This document shows, piece by piece, positions 33,231 through 41,258 of a stretch of 64,000 bases of DNA. Origin of the DNA: Anaerolineales bacterium (GTDB lineage Bacteria > Chloroflexota > Anaerolineae > Anaerolineales > Villigracilaceae). The position numbers and the translations under genes were made by a program. Position 1 is the stretch's first letter; the number at the start of each line of letters is the position of its first letter. The stretch is taken from the NCBI GenBank assembly GCA_016744335.1, contig JADGEO010000001.1, forward strand, positions 178,740 to 242,739. Direction: 5' to 3'. The notes below the pieces were generated by a model. The model did not search any database and was not told the origin of the DNA. It saw nothing but the letters and a program-made list of their open reading frames with translations.

Positions 33231-33330
33231 AAAAAAAAGAATCCATCAAAAAAAAACCTCTTTAACCTTGGTTGGCGAAGAAAACCAACATCATTTGAGC
33301 AATAAAGTTGAAGAATTGGTTGCCATGTAA
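33225..33330 (+). pseudogene. Possible short gene split by an A9 frameshift
   Basis: From ATG 33225 the frame starts Met-Lys-Lys-Lys-Lys-Asn-Pro-Ser. If one A is removed from the run of nine A at 33248-33256 it continues Thr-Ser-Leu-Thr-Leu-Val-Gly-Glu-Glu and ends Glu-Glu-Leu-Val-Ala-Met at TAA 33328, followed 21 bases later by a strong terminator. As written the frame stops at 26 residues. It could be a sequencing slip, transcript slippage, or a decayed gene; no ribosome site is obvious. I do not recognise it. Confidence 0.3.
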
Positions 33331-33351
33331 AAAAGCTCTTTTCCATTCTAT

Positions 33352-33380
33352 AAAAACTCTCCGGTTTTTGGAGAGTTTTT
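33352..33380 (+). terminator. Rho-independent terminator
   Basis: Perfect AAAAACTCTCC / GGAGAGTTTTT stem with a seven-base loop and further T-rich sequence. Between here and 33700 no gene is seen, only ATTCGCG-type repeat phrases at 33483-33525. Confidence 0.8.
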
Positions 33381-33717
33381 ATTTTTCAGCACATATCTGC
33401 TAAGATTTCTTTTTGGCAAACGTGAATGAAGAGGACTGTGTTCGTGAATTCTGCTCAAGCGAACTTGGAAAAAGTCACAAGAAAAATTCGCGTAATTCGC
33501 CCATTCGCGTAAATTCGCGTTGAAAAAAATACTGAGAAACTATTAAAACCCAATCACAAAAAAAACATATCTCCATCATTCCTATTAAATCAGGCATCAA
33601 TTCCCAAAAACTCAAATGTAGCACTGAAAGTGCGTATTCCCCCCATCCGAGAAATCAGGTTCCCCATAACAGATTCCAAGATAGAACTAAAACTAGCCCG
33701 AAGTGTTATGGGTGGTG

Positions 33718-33743
33718 TATAATTCGTTCATCAAAAGGAGAAA
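33718..33743 (+). promoter_or_regulatory. Candidate -10 box and ribosome site of fabG
   Basis: TATAAT at 33718-33723 and AAAGGAG at about 33736-33742 just before ATG 33746. No good -35 box is seen. Confidence 0.4.
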
Positions 33744-33745
33744 AA

Positions 33746-34501
33746 ATGACTCAAGCTTTATCATTAGCTGGACGCACCGCTCTTGTGACTGGTGGTGCAC
33801 GCGGAATCGGAAAAGCAATCGCAGAAACTTTGGCAGCGCGCGGCGCAAAAGTAGCCATTGCCGATTTACGCATAGATTTAGCAGAAGAAACAGCTAAAGA
33901 AGTTACAAATAATTTTGGCGTTGAAACAATCTCCCTCGAAGTAGACGTAGCTGATACAGCAAGCGTAAAAGCAATGGCTAAGGAAACGATCAAAGCATTC
34001 GGGCAAGTTGATATTTTGGTCAACAATGCCGGCATTACGCGTGACGGATTGGTTATGCGAATGAAAGAAAAAGACTGGGATATGGTCCTAGACATCAACC
34101 TAAAAGGTGCGTTCAACTGTGCGCAAGCACTCTCTCGCCCCATGATGAAAGCCCGCTACGGACGTATTATCAACATCACCTCCGTCTCTGGTGTCGTAGG
34201 TCAAGCTGGGCAGGCAAATTACTCATCTTCCAAGGCTGGCTTAATTGGCTTAACCAAAGCTCTTGCCAAAGAATTTGGCTCACGCAACATCACCGTTAAT
34301 GCCATTGCCCCAGGCTTTATCGAAACCGTTCTCACAGAAAACCTGCCTGAGGAAATCAAAGAATTTTCTCTAAAACTTACCCCCCTAGGAAAGTTTGGCA
34401 CCCCTAAAGATGTAGCAAACGCTGTTGCATTTTTAGCCGCGGAAGAATCATCCTTTATCACCGGCGTCGTCCTAAATGTTGACGGCGGCATGGTAATGTA
34501 A
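33746..34501 (+). CDS. fabG: 3-oxoacyl-[acyl-carrier-protein] reductase
   Basis: A 251-residue short-chain dehydrogenase that reduces 3-oxoacyl-ACP with NADPH in fatty-acid synthesis. It has Thr-Gly-Gly-Ala-Arg-Gly-Ile-Gly cofactor loop, Asn-Asn-Ala-Gly, the catalytic Ser in Asn-Ile-Thr-Ser-Val-Ser-Gly and Tyr-Ser-Ser-Ser-Lys. First gene of a run with Asp23, nusB and tat genes, with a strong AAAGGAG ribosome site. Confidence 0.93.
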   Translation: MTQALSLAGRTALVTGGARGIGKAIAETLAARGAKVAIADLRIDLAEETAKEVTNNFGVETISLEVDVADTASVKAMAKETIKAFGQVDILVNNAGITRDGLVMRMKEKDWDMVLDINLKGAFNCAQALSRPMMKARYGRIINITSVSGVVGQAGQANYSSSKAGLIGLTKALAKEFGSRNITVNAIAPGFIETVLTENLPEEIKEFSLKLTPLGKFGTPKDVANAVAFLAAEESSFITGVVLNVDGGMVM

Positions 34502-34549
34502 AAAAAGACAACCATCATCAGCCCTAAAAATTTAAGAAAGGAGACAAAT

Positions 34550-34906
34550 ATGTCTAACGATACTCGCCCCCCCGGCAAAACAACCGTTGCCCCAGAAGTA
34601 CTGGTAGAAATAGCACGCAGAGCCACCCTCAAAGTAAAAGGCGTTAGCGCAATGGCACCCATTTCTGGTGGCGTTAACAGACTCTTTCGTCGTGGCATCG
34701 TAGATGGCGTAAGAATTACCATTGAAGAAGATATTGTTGATGTAGACCTATATATCGTTCTCGAAAACAATGTAAATATCCGCAATATCAGCAGAATGGT
34801 ACAACAAAAAGTAACCCGCGCTATCACCGAAATGGTTGGCATGGAAGTGAAAGAGGTCAATATCCACATAGAAAATATCGCCTACCAAAGCGACAACGAA
34901 GAATAA
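34550..34906 (+). CDS. Asp23/Gls24-family envelope stress protein
   Basis: A 118-residue protein with the family core Val-Ala-Pro-Glu-Val-Leu ... Val-Lys-Gly-Val-Ser-Ala-Met and a C-terminal Val-Asn-Ile-His-Ile-Glu-Asn-Ile. Family members sit at the membrane and respond to cell-wall stress; precise function is unknown. AAGGAG precedes the ATG. Its position before nusB is common in Gram-positive and related genomes. Confidence 0.93.
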   Translation: MSNDTRPPGKTTVAPEVLVEIARRATLKVKGVSAMAPISGGVNRLFRRGIVDGVRITIEEDIVDVDLYIVLENNVNIRNISRMVQQKVTRAITEMVGMEVKEVNIHIENIAYQSDNEE

Positions 34907-35003
34907 AACGTAATACACATTGGTGCAAAACCACCAACCAATATATTTTACGCAATACGCAATATCACTAAAAAAAGAAATCTTAAGCCTTAGGTCTAAA
35001 ACT

Positions 35004-35453
35004 ATGAAAGAACGCACCAGAGCGCGTAGTCTCGCTCTGCAAGTACTTTACGAAACTGATATGAGCGACCACCCCCCAGGCATTGTTTTTCGCCAACGCC
35101 TCAAGGAAGTCTCCCTATCCGAAAACGAAAAAAGGCGCAAATCTCTCGAAGACTTTGCTCATAAAATCGTCTTCGGCGTCCTCCCCCTTACCGAAAAACT
35201 AGATATTGCCATTGCCGATTATGCCCCCGATTGGCCCCTCGATCAAATCGCGCCCATTGACCTTAACATTCTCCGCATCGCGTTTTGGGAATTCGGTATC
35301 AGCAAAAGCACCCCCACAAAAGTAGCCATCAACGAAGCCGTAGAACTCGCGAAACTCTATGGTTCAGACGGCGCGCCCAGCTTCATCAACGGCGTTTTGG
35401 GTAGTCTCGCCACGCAGAAAAATGAAATTTTTCAATCATTTAAAGGTATTTAA
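35004..35453 (+). CDS. nusB: Transcription antitermination factor NusB
   Basis: A 149-residue all-helical RNA-binding protein that joins NusE/S10 on boxA RNA during rRNA transcription. It starts Arg-Thr-Arg-Ala-Arg-Ser-Leu-Ala-Leu-Gln-Val-Leu-Tyr-Glu and ends with Asn-Gly-Val-Leu-Gly-Ser-Leu, standard NusB marks. ATG 35004 is used because it gives this start; an upstream ATG at 34920 adds an unrelated leader. Its TAA shares a base with the tatA ATG. Confidence 0.94.
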   Translation: MKERTRARSLALQVLYETDMSDHPPGIVFRQRLKEVSLSENEKRRKSLEDFAHKIVFGVLPLTEKLDIAIADYAPDWPLDQIAPIDLNILRIAFWEFGISKSTPTKVAINEAVELAKLYGSDGAPSFINGVLGSLATQKNEIFQSFKGI

Positions 35454-35944
35454 TGGATATACTCGGTATCGGCATCCCCGAACTTGGCTTTATTCTTCTC
35501 ATCGCCATCATTGTTTTGGGTCCCAAAGACATGCAAAAAGCGGGTAAAACTGTTGGGAAATGGATGCGAAAAGTCGTTCTCTCTCCTGAATGGCGCGAAA
35601 TTAAAAAAGCCTCCCGCCAAATGAAAGAAATCCCCACCCAACTCATGCGCGAAGCAAGCCTGGAAGAGTTTGAAGAATATAAACGCGAGCTTAATATCAC
35701 CATGCCAGAAGATCCCCCTAAAAAAAATAATAAAACGGATGCCGATTCAAATGCCACATACGGCGCGTGGAGTGGAAAGCTTGCTCCCCAAACAACGGAG
35801 GAGACAAATACCATCGCCCCAAGCGTAGACACTTCGGCTAAGCTCAGTACTCGAGACGAACCTGCTCCCGCTAAACAGGCATCTTCCAGCCCCAAAGCGT
35901 CTACCGTTAAAAAATACCCATCCATAGAGAAAAAAGATGTCTAA
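35453..35944 (+). CDS. tatA: Sec-independent translocase subunit TatA/TatB
   Basis: A 163-residue single-pass protein: a short external start, a membrane helix at about residues 8-24 (Pro-Glu-Leu-Gly-Phe-Ile-Leu-Leu), the Gly-Pro-Lys hinge and an amphipathic helix, then a long Glu/Lys/Thr-rich cytosolic tail. The hinge sequence is closer to TatB than to TatA. A palindromic insert at 35830 sits in the disordered tail. It overlaps tatC by eight bases. Confidence 0.9.
   Translation: MDILGIGIPELGFILLIAIIVLGPKDMQKAGKTVGKWMRKVVLSPEWREIKKASRQMKEIPTQLMREASLEEFEEYKRELNITMPEDPPKKNNKTDADSNATYGAWSGKLAPQTTEETNTIAPSVDTSAKLSTRDEPAPAKQASSSPKASTVKKYPSIEKKDV
35830..35853. repeat. In-frame palindromic insert, tatA tail
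   Basis: CACTTCGGCTAAGCTCAGTA plus four bases, encoding Thr-Ser-Ala-Lys-Leu-Ser-Thr in a low-complexity tail. Confidence 0.6.
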
Positions 35945-36815
35945 TTTTTTTGCCAAAACCAAAACAATCATCATCTTTCCTTTTAAGGTAGCTGGCGCAA
36001 TCATCACCTTCCCATTTAAGAGCTGGAAAAAAGCCAAAGCCTTCCTCAATGAAGAACCCGAAGAACATTCTCTTATAGACACAGCCACCGAGACAATACA
36101 ATCTTCTGAAGCAAGGGCATCTCTTTTAGACCATGTAGAAGCTTTACGAAAACATCTCTTTCGTGCTTTAATTGCTTTAGTACTTGCCGTAACCGTATCC
36201 TTTGCCTTTTCACAACGTCTCATAGATTATCTGGCTCTTCCCGTTGGCGGCATTGAAAACCTTGGTGAAATAAACCCTATCGATTCTATCGGGGCATTCA
36301 TGAATGTCTCTCTTATCAGTGGCATCATGCTTGCCTTACCCTATATTGCCTTTGAAATTTGGTTTTTTCTTGCACCTGGGTTAAGCCCAAGTGCGAAGAA
36401 ATTTGGATTATTAGGCATCCCGGTAGCAACACTTCTTTTTTTTACAGGCATAATTTTTTCGCAAAAACTCTTATTACCCCCAGCAATGAATTTTCTACTG
36501 ACCTTTATGAAAACCGAAAAAAACTGGACGGTAGTCTATTATATTAACTTCGTCAGTAAAATTATTTTTGGTATTGCACTTGCTTTTGAATTCCCCCTTG
36601 TCATTTACATTCTGAGTTCAATCGGATTAGTGAAACCAGAAGTACTAAAAAATCAATGGCGTTTAGCCATTGTTATTATTGCCATTATTGCCGCCGCCAT
36701 CACCCCTACCGTTGATCCCGTCAATATGGCGCTGGTTATGTTGCCGATGACCTTTCTTTATTTTATTAGCATTGGTTTAAGTTACCTTGCTTATAATAAA
36801 AGAATAAAAACTTAA
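35937..36815 (+). CDS. tatC: Sec-independent translocase subunit TatC
   Basis: A 292-residue protein with six membrane segments that recognises the twin-arginine signal. Core marks are Leu-Asp-His-Val-Glu-Ala-Leu-Arg, Phe-Phe-Leu-Ala-Pro-Gly-Leu, Phe-Glu-Phe-Pro-Leu-Val and Thr-Pro-Thr-Val-Asp-Pro. An N-terminal extension of about 55 residues, with two similar short phrases (Phe-Pro-Phe-Lys), precedes the normal start of TatC; a later start would be possible but no better ribosome site is seen. Confidence 0.94.
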   Translation: MSNFFAKTKTIIIFPFKVAGAIITFPFKSWKKAKAFLNEEPEEHSLIDTATETIQSSEARASLLDHVEALRKHLFRALIALVLAVTVSFAFSQRLIDYLALPVGGIENLGEINPIDSIGAFMNVSLISGIMLALPYIAFEIWFFLAPGLSPSAKKFGLLGIPVATLLFFTGIIFSQKLLLPPAMNFLLTFMKTEKNWTVVYYINFVSKIIFGIALAFEFPLVIYILSSIGLVKPEVLKNQWRLAIVIIAIIAAAITPTVDPVNMALVMLPMTFLYFISIGLSYLAYNKRIKT

Positions 36816-36824
36816 CCGTAAATG

Positions 36825-36864
36825 CGCGCATATTCGCCGCCGTTCTCGGCGGCGAATATGCGCG
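36825..36864 (+). terminator. Strong GC-rich hairpin after tatC
   Basis: Perfect 17-bp arms CGCGCATATTCGCCGCC and complement around a GTTCTC loop, nine bases after the tatC stop, with TTATTA after it rather than a U-run. Confidence 0.7.
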
Positions 36865-36989
36865 TTATTAGACCGAGAATGGCACAACAACCAAAGGGGG
36901 GAGTAAAATACAAAAACCTAACCTTCTGCTTAAGTCTTAAGGCTTAAATCTGAAGGCTGATGTCTAAAACCTGATACCTAAATAAAAAC

Positions 36990-39497
36990 ATGAATAAAAA
37001 ACGCTCTAAATCAACTGTTTTTGCCTCTCTTCTAGCAATACTGCTCATTGGGCAAGCGTGTACTCTTTCACTTTTTGATAACCCCTTTGGAGAAGGCGCA
37101 AACGCGTCCGCCACACAAGTAGCTGACGACGCCTCAGCAAGCCAAACACAAGTTCCCTCTGCTGAAACGCGGTTCACTGTTCACCTCCCCACCCCGCTCA
37201 TAGATGGAGACGTGCTCGCAATCAGCATCCTAGATGAAGTCACCGGGCTTGCATATAATGCTGAGAATCATCCCCTCCAAGCTGTAGATGCACTAACCTA
37301 TACGATCTCTTTACCATTGCCACTTAATGCACTTATCAAATATCGCTATATCACAGTGGGCGGCACTCATACTCAAGAAAGCACTAGCGATAATTTCGCT
37401 ATGCGTTACCGCCTTTATAAAGTAGCAGGGGTTGGCGAAATTGATGACACTGTTAGTAGTTGGGCAGGCCAAAACTTTGCGGGGGCAACTGGAGATATTC
37501 AGGGGATTGCGATTGATTCTGTGAGCAATTTGCCGATACCCAACTTGATGATTAACGTAAGCGGTGTTCAAACGCTAACAGATTCTGTCGGAGCATTCAC
37601 ATTAAAAGGGGTTTTGCCGGGGTTGCATCGCCTTACCGCTTATTCACTTGATGGCGCGTATCTTTTTTTTCAGCAGGGCGCACAAGTAGAAGCCGGTTTA
37701 GTTACACCTGTTCAAGTTCATGCTACTCCTGCTCAAATGGTTAGCGTTACTTTTATTGCCGAATTACCAAGCAATACGGTTGCGGGCGCACCCGTGCATT
37801 TTGCTGGGAATTTGCTTCAATTGGGCAATACCTTCGGCGATTTGGGCGGCAGTATGAGTATCCTCGCCTCCCAAATGCCGCCCCTTTCTCTGGCAGGGGA
37901 TGGCACACAGCGCATTACCCTGCAATTGCCCGTTGGCACAGATTTACGCTATAAATATACACTTGGCGATGGTTTCTGGAATGCCGAGCATAAAAGCGAT
38001 GGGGCACATAATACACGGCAATTGATTGTTCCCGAAACAGATATTATCGTTAATGATAAAGTTGAAACTTGGAAAGCTGGTGCGGCATCTGCCATTGCTT
38101 TTGATCTTAACGTCCCCGCAAATACGCCTGCTGGAGATGTGATTTATATTCAATTTTCGCCTCACGAGTGGACTCCGCCTATCCCGATGTGGTCTATGGG
38201 CAACAATCATTGGACATATAAGCTTTATGGTCCTTTTGATACGATAAAACACTTTGGCTACAGATATTGCAGAAATGCCCAATGTGGTAGCGCAGACGAT
38301 TTTACAACCAAAGGCAATGCATCGATAGGAAAACAAATAACAGCCAGCATCCTCCCACAATCTCATCGTGATGAAGTAAAAAAATGGATTTGGCTTGAAG
38401 ATACCGATTATACGCTTGTTGCCGCACCCATCCAAGCCCGTAACGAAGCCTTTATCGCGGGCGTTGAGTTCCAATCTAATTACGCCCCAAGTTGGATGAG
38501 TTTCACCGCCCAAGCCATGCAAAATATACAAGGGCTTCACGCCAACTGGGCTGTAATTACCCCAACTTGGACATTCTCTCGTACACAGCCTCTTGTTTTT
38601 AATGCCCAACCTGTTCAAGACCCTCTTTGGGGTGATACAAGACTGATGATAAGCCAAGCTCGCGCCCTAAACCTAAATACCGCTATCTTCCCTACGCCTA
38701 ACTTTCCCACTCCCACCAATGATTGGTGGATTAATGCACCGCGAGATTTTGACTGGTGGAATAATTGGTTTGCCGAGTACCGCCATTTTGCATTGCACCA
38801 CGCTGATATAGCCGCTCAAAACGATGCTCAAGCCTTAATTCTCGGTGGCGATTGGCTTGCCCCCGCTATGCAAAACGGGATGCTATCTAATGGGCAACCC
38901 TCTGGCGTTCCTGCCGATGCTGAATTCCGCTGGAATGCGATTGTCACAGATATACGCGCCCGTTACGGGGGAGAAATTTGGTGGGCTATGCCCTATACAT
39001 CTGGCAGTCTTACGAGTGCGCCCTCCTTCATCAATAATGTCGATAGCATCTACTTGCTCTGGAATGCCCCGCTCAGCCAAACAAACCCCGCCGATAAAAC
39101 AGCTATGCTCACAGAAGCACTACGGTTAATTGACACAGAAATTACGCCCTACCAAAACAATATTGCGAAGAAAATTATTCTTGGCTTGGCTGTTCCTTCG
39201 GCAACAGGCACAGAGAGTGCTTGTATTTCAAATTCATTAGGCGGATGCTTAGATTGGCAAGAACTCAACCGCCCCAATGCCGATATTCCCTCGGTTAAAC
39301 TTAACTTACAAGCACAAACCGATGTATACGAAACCATGTTAAACGCCATTAATAACCGTGCATCTATTAGTGGCATCATTAGCCAAGGCTATTACCCACC
39401 CGTTATGCTCCAAGACAAATCTGCATCTATTCACGGAAAAAGAACCGCCGATTTACTCTGGTATTGGTATCCAAGATTGCTAGGCAGAACACAATAA
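36990..39497 (+). CDS. Large exported protein with CBM20-like domains and a TIM-barrel hydrolase-like region
   Basis: An 835-residue protein with a signal peptide ending at Ile-Gly-Gln-Ala-Cys24, probably a lipoprotein. Two or three starch-binding CBM20-like beta domains follow (Ser-Asn-Thr-Val-Ala-Gly-Ala-Pro-Val-His-Phe, Lys-Tyr-Thr-Leu-Gly-Asp-Gly-Phe-Trp-Asn-Ala-Glu). One region (Asp-Ile-Gln-Gly-Ile-Ala ... Gly-Ala-Phe-Thr-Leu-Lys) looks like a carboxypeptidase-regulatory-like domain. The last 350 residues resemble a GH113-type TIM barrel: Leu-His-Ala-Asn-Trp-Ala-Val-Ile-Thr-Pro-Thr-Trp and Ile-Leu-Gly-Gly-Asp-Trp. Catalytic acids cannot be assigned. Likely carbohydrate-active at the cell surface. 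Confidence 0.8.
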   Translation: MNKKRSKSTVFASLLAILLIGQACTLSLFDNPFGEGANASATQVADDASASQTQVPSAETRFTVHLPTPLIDGDVLAISILDEVTGLAYNAENHPLQAVDALTYTISLPLPLNALIKYRYITVGGTHTQESTSDNFAMRYRLYKVAGVGEIDDTVSSWAGQNFAGATGDIQGIAIDSVSNLPIPNLMINVSGVQTLTDSVGAFTLKGVLPGLHRLTAYSLDGAYLFFQQGAQVEAGLVTPVQVHATPAQMVSVTFIAELPSNTVAGAPVHFAGNLLQLGNTFGDLGGSMSILASQMPPLSLAGDGTQRITLQLPVGTDLRYKYTLGDGFWNAEHKSDGAHNTRQLIVPETDIIVNDKVETWKAGAASAIAFDLNVPANTPAGDVIYIQFSPHEWTPPIPMWSMGNNHWTYKLYGPFDTIKHFGYRYCRNAQCGSADDFTTKGNASIGKQITASILPQSHRDEVKKWIWLEDTDYTLVAAPIQARNEAFIAGVEFQSNYAPSWMSFTAQAMQNIQGLHANWAVITPTWTFSRTQPLVFNAQPVQDPLWGDTRLMISQARALNLNTAIFPTPNFPTPTNDWWINAPRDFDWWNNWFAEYRHFALHHADIAAQNDAQALILGGDWLAPAMQNGMLSNGQPSGVPADAEFRWNAIVTDIRARYGGEIWWAMPYTSGSLTSAPSFINNVDSIYLLWNAPLSQTNPADKTAMLTEALRLIDTEITPYQNNIAKKIILGLAVPSATGTESACISNSLGGCLDWQELNRPNADIPSVKLNLQAQTDVYETMLNAINNRASISGIISQGYYPPVMLQDKSASIHGKRTADLLWYWYPRLLGRTQ

Positions 39498-39516
39498 CAT
39501 CTATCGAAAATAAACA

Positions 39517-39553
39517 AGAAGAACCCGTTCCCTTGAAGGGAACGGGTTCTTCT
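39517..39553. terminator. Bidirectional terminator, 18-bp stem
   Basis: AGAAGAACCCGTTCCCTT and its exact complement around one base, between two convergent genes. A degenerate version of the same hairpin is at 57079-57111. Confidence 0.9.
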
Positions 39554-39591
39554 AGCCGTTGAAATTTTATTTCTTAAATCTAAATAGCTGG

Positions 39592-40263
39592 CTAGGATGT
39601 AGGTTCAGGTGTCCCCGTAGGCGTATTAGAAGGCGTTGGTGATGGCGTTAACCACGGATAATAAAACAACAAGGAAGCCGAAGGCTCTGCATTTTGATCA
39701 CCAATCGTACCGCCAACCCAATACGTATTTCCATCTACGGCAATCACTTGAGCAAAAATCCAATCATATTGTGGGTTTTTATTCATAATACCCGTTAGCA
39801 TAAAAACGGACCCACTCTCTTCAATTAGCCCTCCAATCGCTTTGCTAGGAGCGGAACGAAGTTTTACCCCATTAGAACGTATGACAATCACCTCAAGCCC
39901 TACTAAGTCACTAAACTTTTTATTTGTCCCCCCACCAGTAGACATTTTAATCACATCCCCTTTTTTCCAATCGGGCCACACCGTTACCATACGCGGCGTT
40001 GGCGTAAGGCTCTGCGTTGGCGTTGCAGTATCACGTATATAAATATAAGTCGTTGCTGTCGCTTCTAAAGTCATTGTTGGCAAAAGCACCACTGGCTCAG
40101 CGGTCTCCCTTGCCGAACGCCTAGCAGATTCCGTTTGCAGTGCAGCAACCTCTTGTGTGCTAGCAACAACCGTATAAATAAAGCCTGGGGGTTGTGTTGG
40201 TTGTCCAGAACACGCCGTTAAAAAAAACATCAAAAGGGGTATTATAAACTTCATCTTCATCAT
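39592..40263 (-). CDS. Lipoprotein with SH3-like domain
   Basis: About 223 residues from ATG 40261-40263, chosen for GGAG five bases upstream; an earlier ATG at 40279 would overlap the preceding gene. A signal peptide ends Leu-Thr-Ala-Cys, a lipobox. A Thr/Pro linker leads to a beta-rich domain with Gly-Leu-Glu-Val-Ile-Val-Ile-Arg-Ser-Asn-Gly-Val-Lys-Leu-Arg and Val-Gly-Gly-Thr-Ile, resembling bacterial SH3 repeats. It ends with another Pro/Thr-rich tail. Function unknown. Confidence 0.75.
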   Translation of the reverse strand: MMKMKFIIPLLMFFLTACSGQPTQPPGFIYTVVASTQEVAALQTESARRSARETAEPVVLLPTMTLEATATTYIYIRDTATPTQSLTPTPRMVTVWPDWKKGDVIKMSTGGGTNKKFSDLVGLEVIVIRSNGVKLRSAPSKAIGGLIEESGSVFMLTGIMNKNPQYDWIFAQVIAVDGNTYWVGGTIGDQNAEPSASLLFYYPWLTPSPTPSNTPTGTPEPTS

Positions 40264-40277
40264 CGAACTCCAAAAAA

Positions 40278-41240
40278 TCAAAGCATCCCCGCCGAATATT
40301 TATCAGCAAACAAACTCGGCGTACCTCCCGTATGCCAAAACAAAATCTTCTCATCTGGCTTAAAAAATCCCTTACGGATTAAATCAATCATACCACCCGC
40401 GGCGCGCCCCGTGTATACAGGGTCAAGAAGCAAACCTTCATATTTGGAAAATAATTGGACAGCCTCACGTTCTAGATTAGTAAGGACGCCATACCCCGCC
40501 TGACAATAAGAATCATCAGCGAGAACGACCGCGTTTTTAACTTGCTTACCCTCCCCTAACAGATTCGAGGCATCAAACGCGAGTGCCCTCACGTGCTCCT
40601 TTAGCCACTCTTCATCTTCATCAATACTAATGCCCAAAATCTTCCCCTTGAAACCAAAAAGCTCTTTTCCCACCGTCAACCCCGCGTGCGTTCCGCCAGA
40701 CGATGTGCCGAAGACAATCCAATCAAAATCTGATGATTGTTTCATAAGCTCTTCCATCGCAAAAACATAGCCTAACGCACCTGTTGGGCTAGAGCCACCG
40801 TAAGGGACAAGATAAGGATTCTCTCCGTCTGCAAGACTCTGCTCATAGACGGCACCCAAGATTCGGTCACGGTCGTTTCGGTCGGTCACCCAGATAATTT
40901 TTGCGCCGAAAAGCTGATCCAAAAGAAGATTTGCAGAGGCTCGCGCTGGCTCTTCTCCCGTGAGAACAAGGATGCACTCGAATCCATATCGAGCCGCTAC
41001 AGCTGCCGTTTGCCGACAATGATTTGACTGCGCCGCCCCCGCTGAGATGAGCGTTTTTGCACCTTGTGCTTGAGCTTCGGCAACGAGAAATTCGAGTTTG
41101 CGCGTTTTATTGCCGCCAAAAGCAAGACCTGTTTGGTCGTCACGTTTAACGTATATCTTTGCACCGCCGAGATGCTCGCTAAGACGAGGGAGAAATTCTA
41201 TAGGGGTTGGGAGATGAGCAAAGTTGAGACGGGGAATCAT
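40278..41240 (-). CDS. D-cysteine desulfhydrase / ACC deaminase family enzyme
   Basis: A 320-residue fold-type II PLP enzyme. The Schiff-base lysine is Lys45 in Phe-Gly-Gly-Asn-Lys-Thr-Arg-Lys-Leu, followed by Ser-Ala-Gly-Ala-Ala-Gln-Ser-Asn-His and, near the C-terminus, the phosphate-region Phe-Gly-Thr-Ser-Ser-Gly-Gly-Thr. This family either splits D-cysteine or opens 1-aminocyclopropane-1-carboxylate; D-cysteine desulfhydrase is the more common bacterial function. Confidence 0.9.
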   Translation of the reverse strand: MIPRLNFAHLPTPIEFLPRLSEHLGGAKIYVKRDDQTGLAFGGNKTRKLEFLVAEAQAQGAKTLISAGAAQSNHCRQTAAVAARYGFECILVLTGEEPARASANLLLDQLFGAKIIWVTDRNDRDRILGAVYEQSLADGENPYLVPYGGSSPTGALGYVFAMEELMKQSSDFDWIVFGTSSGGTHAGLTVGKELFGFKGKILGISIDEDEEWLKEHVRALAFDASNLLGEGKQVKNAVVLADDSYCQAGYGVLTNLEREAVQLFSKYEGLLLDPVYTGRAAGGMIDLIRKGFFKPDEKILFWHTGGTPSLFADKYSAGML

Positions 41241-41258
41241 ATTTTTTCCTTTTCTGTT

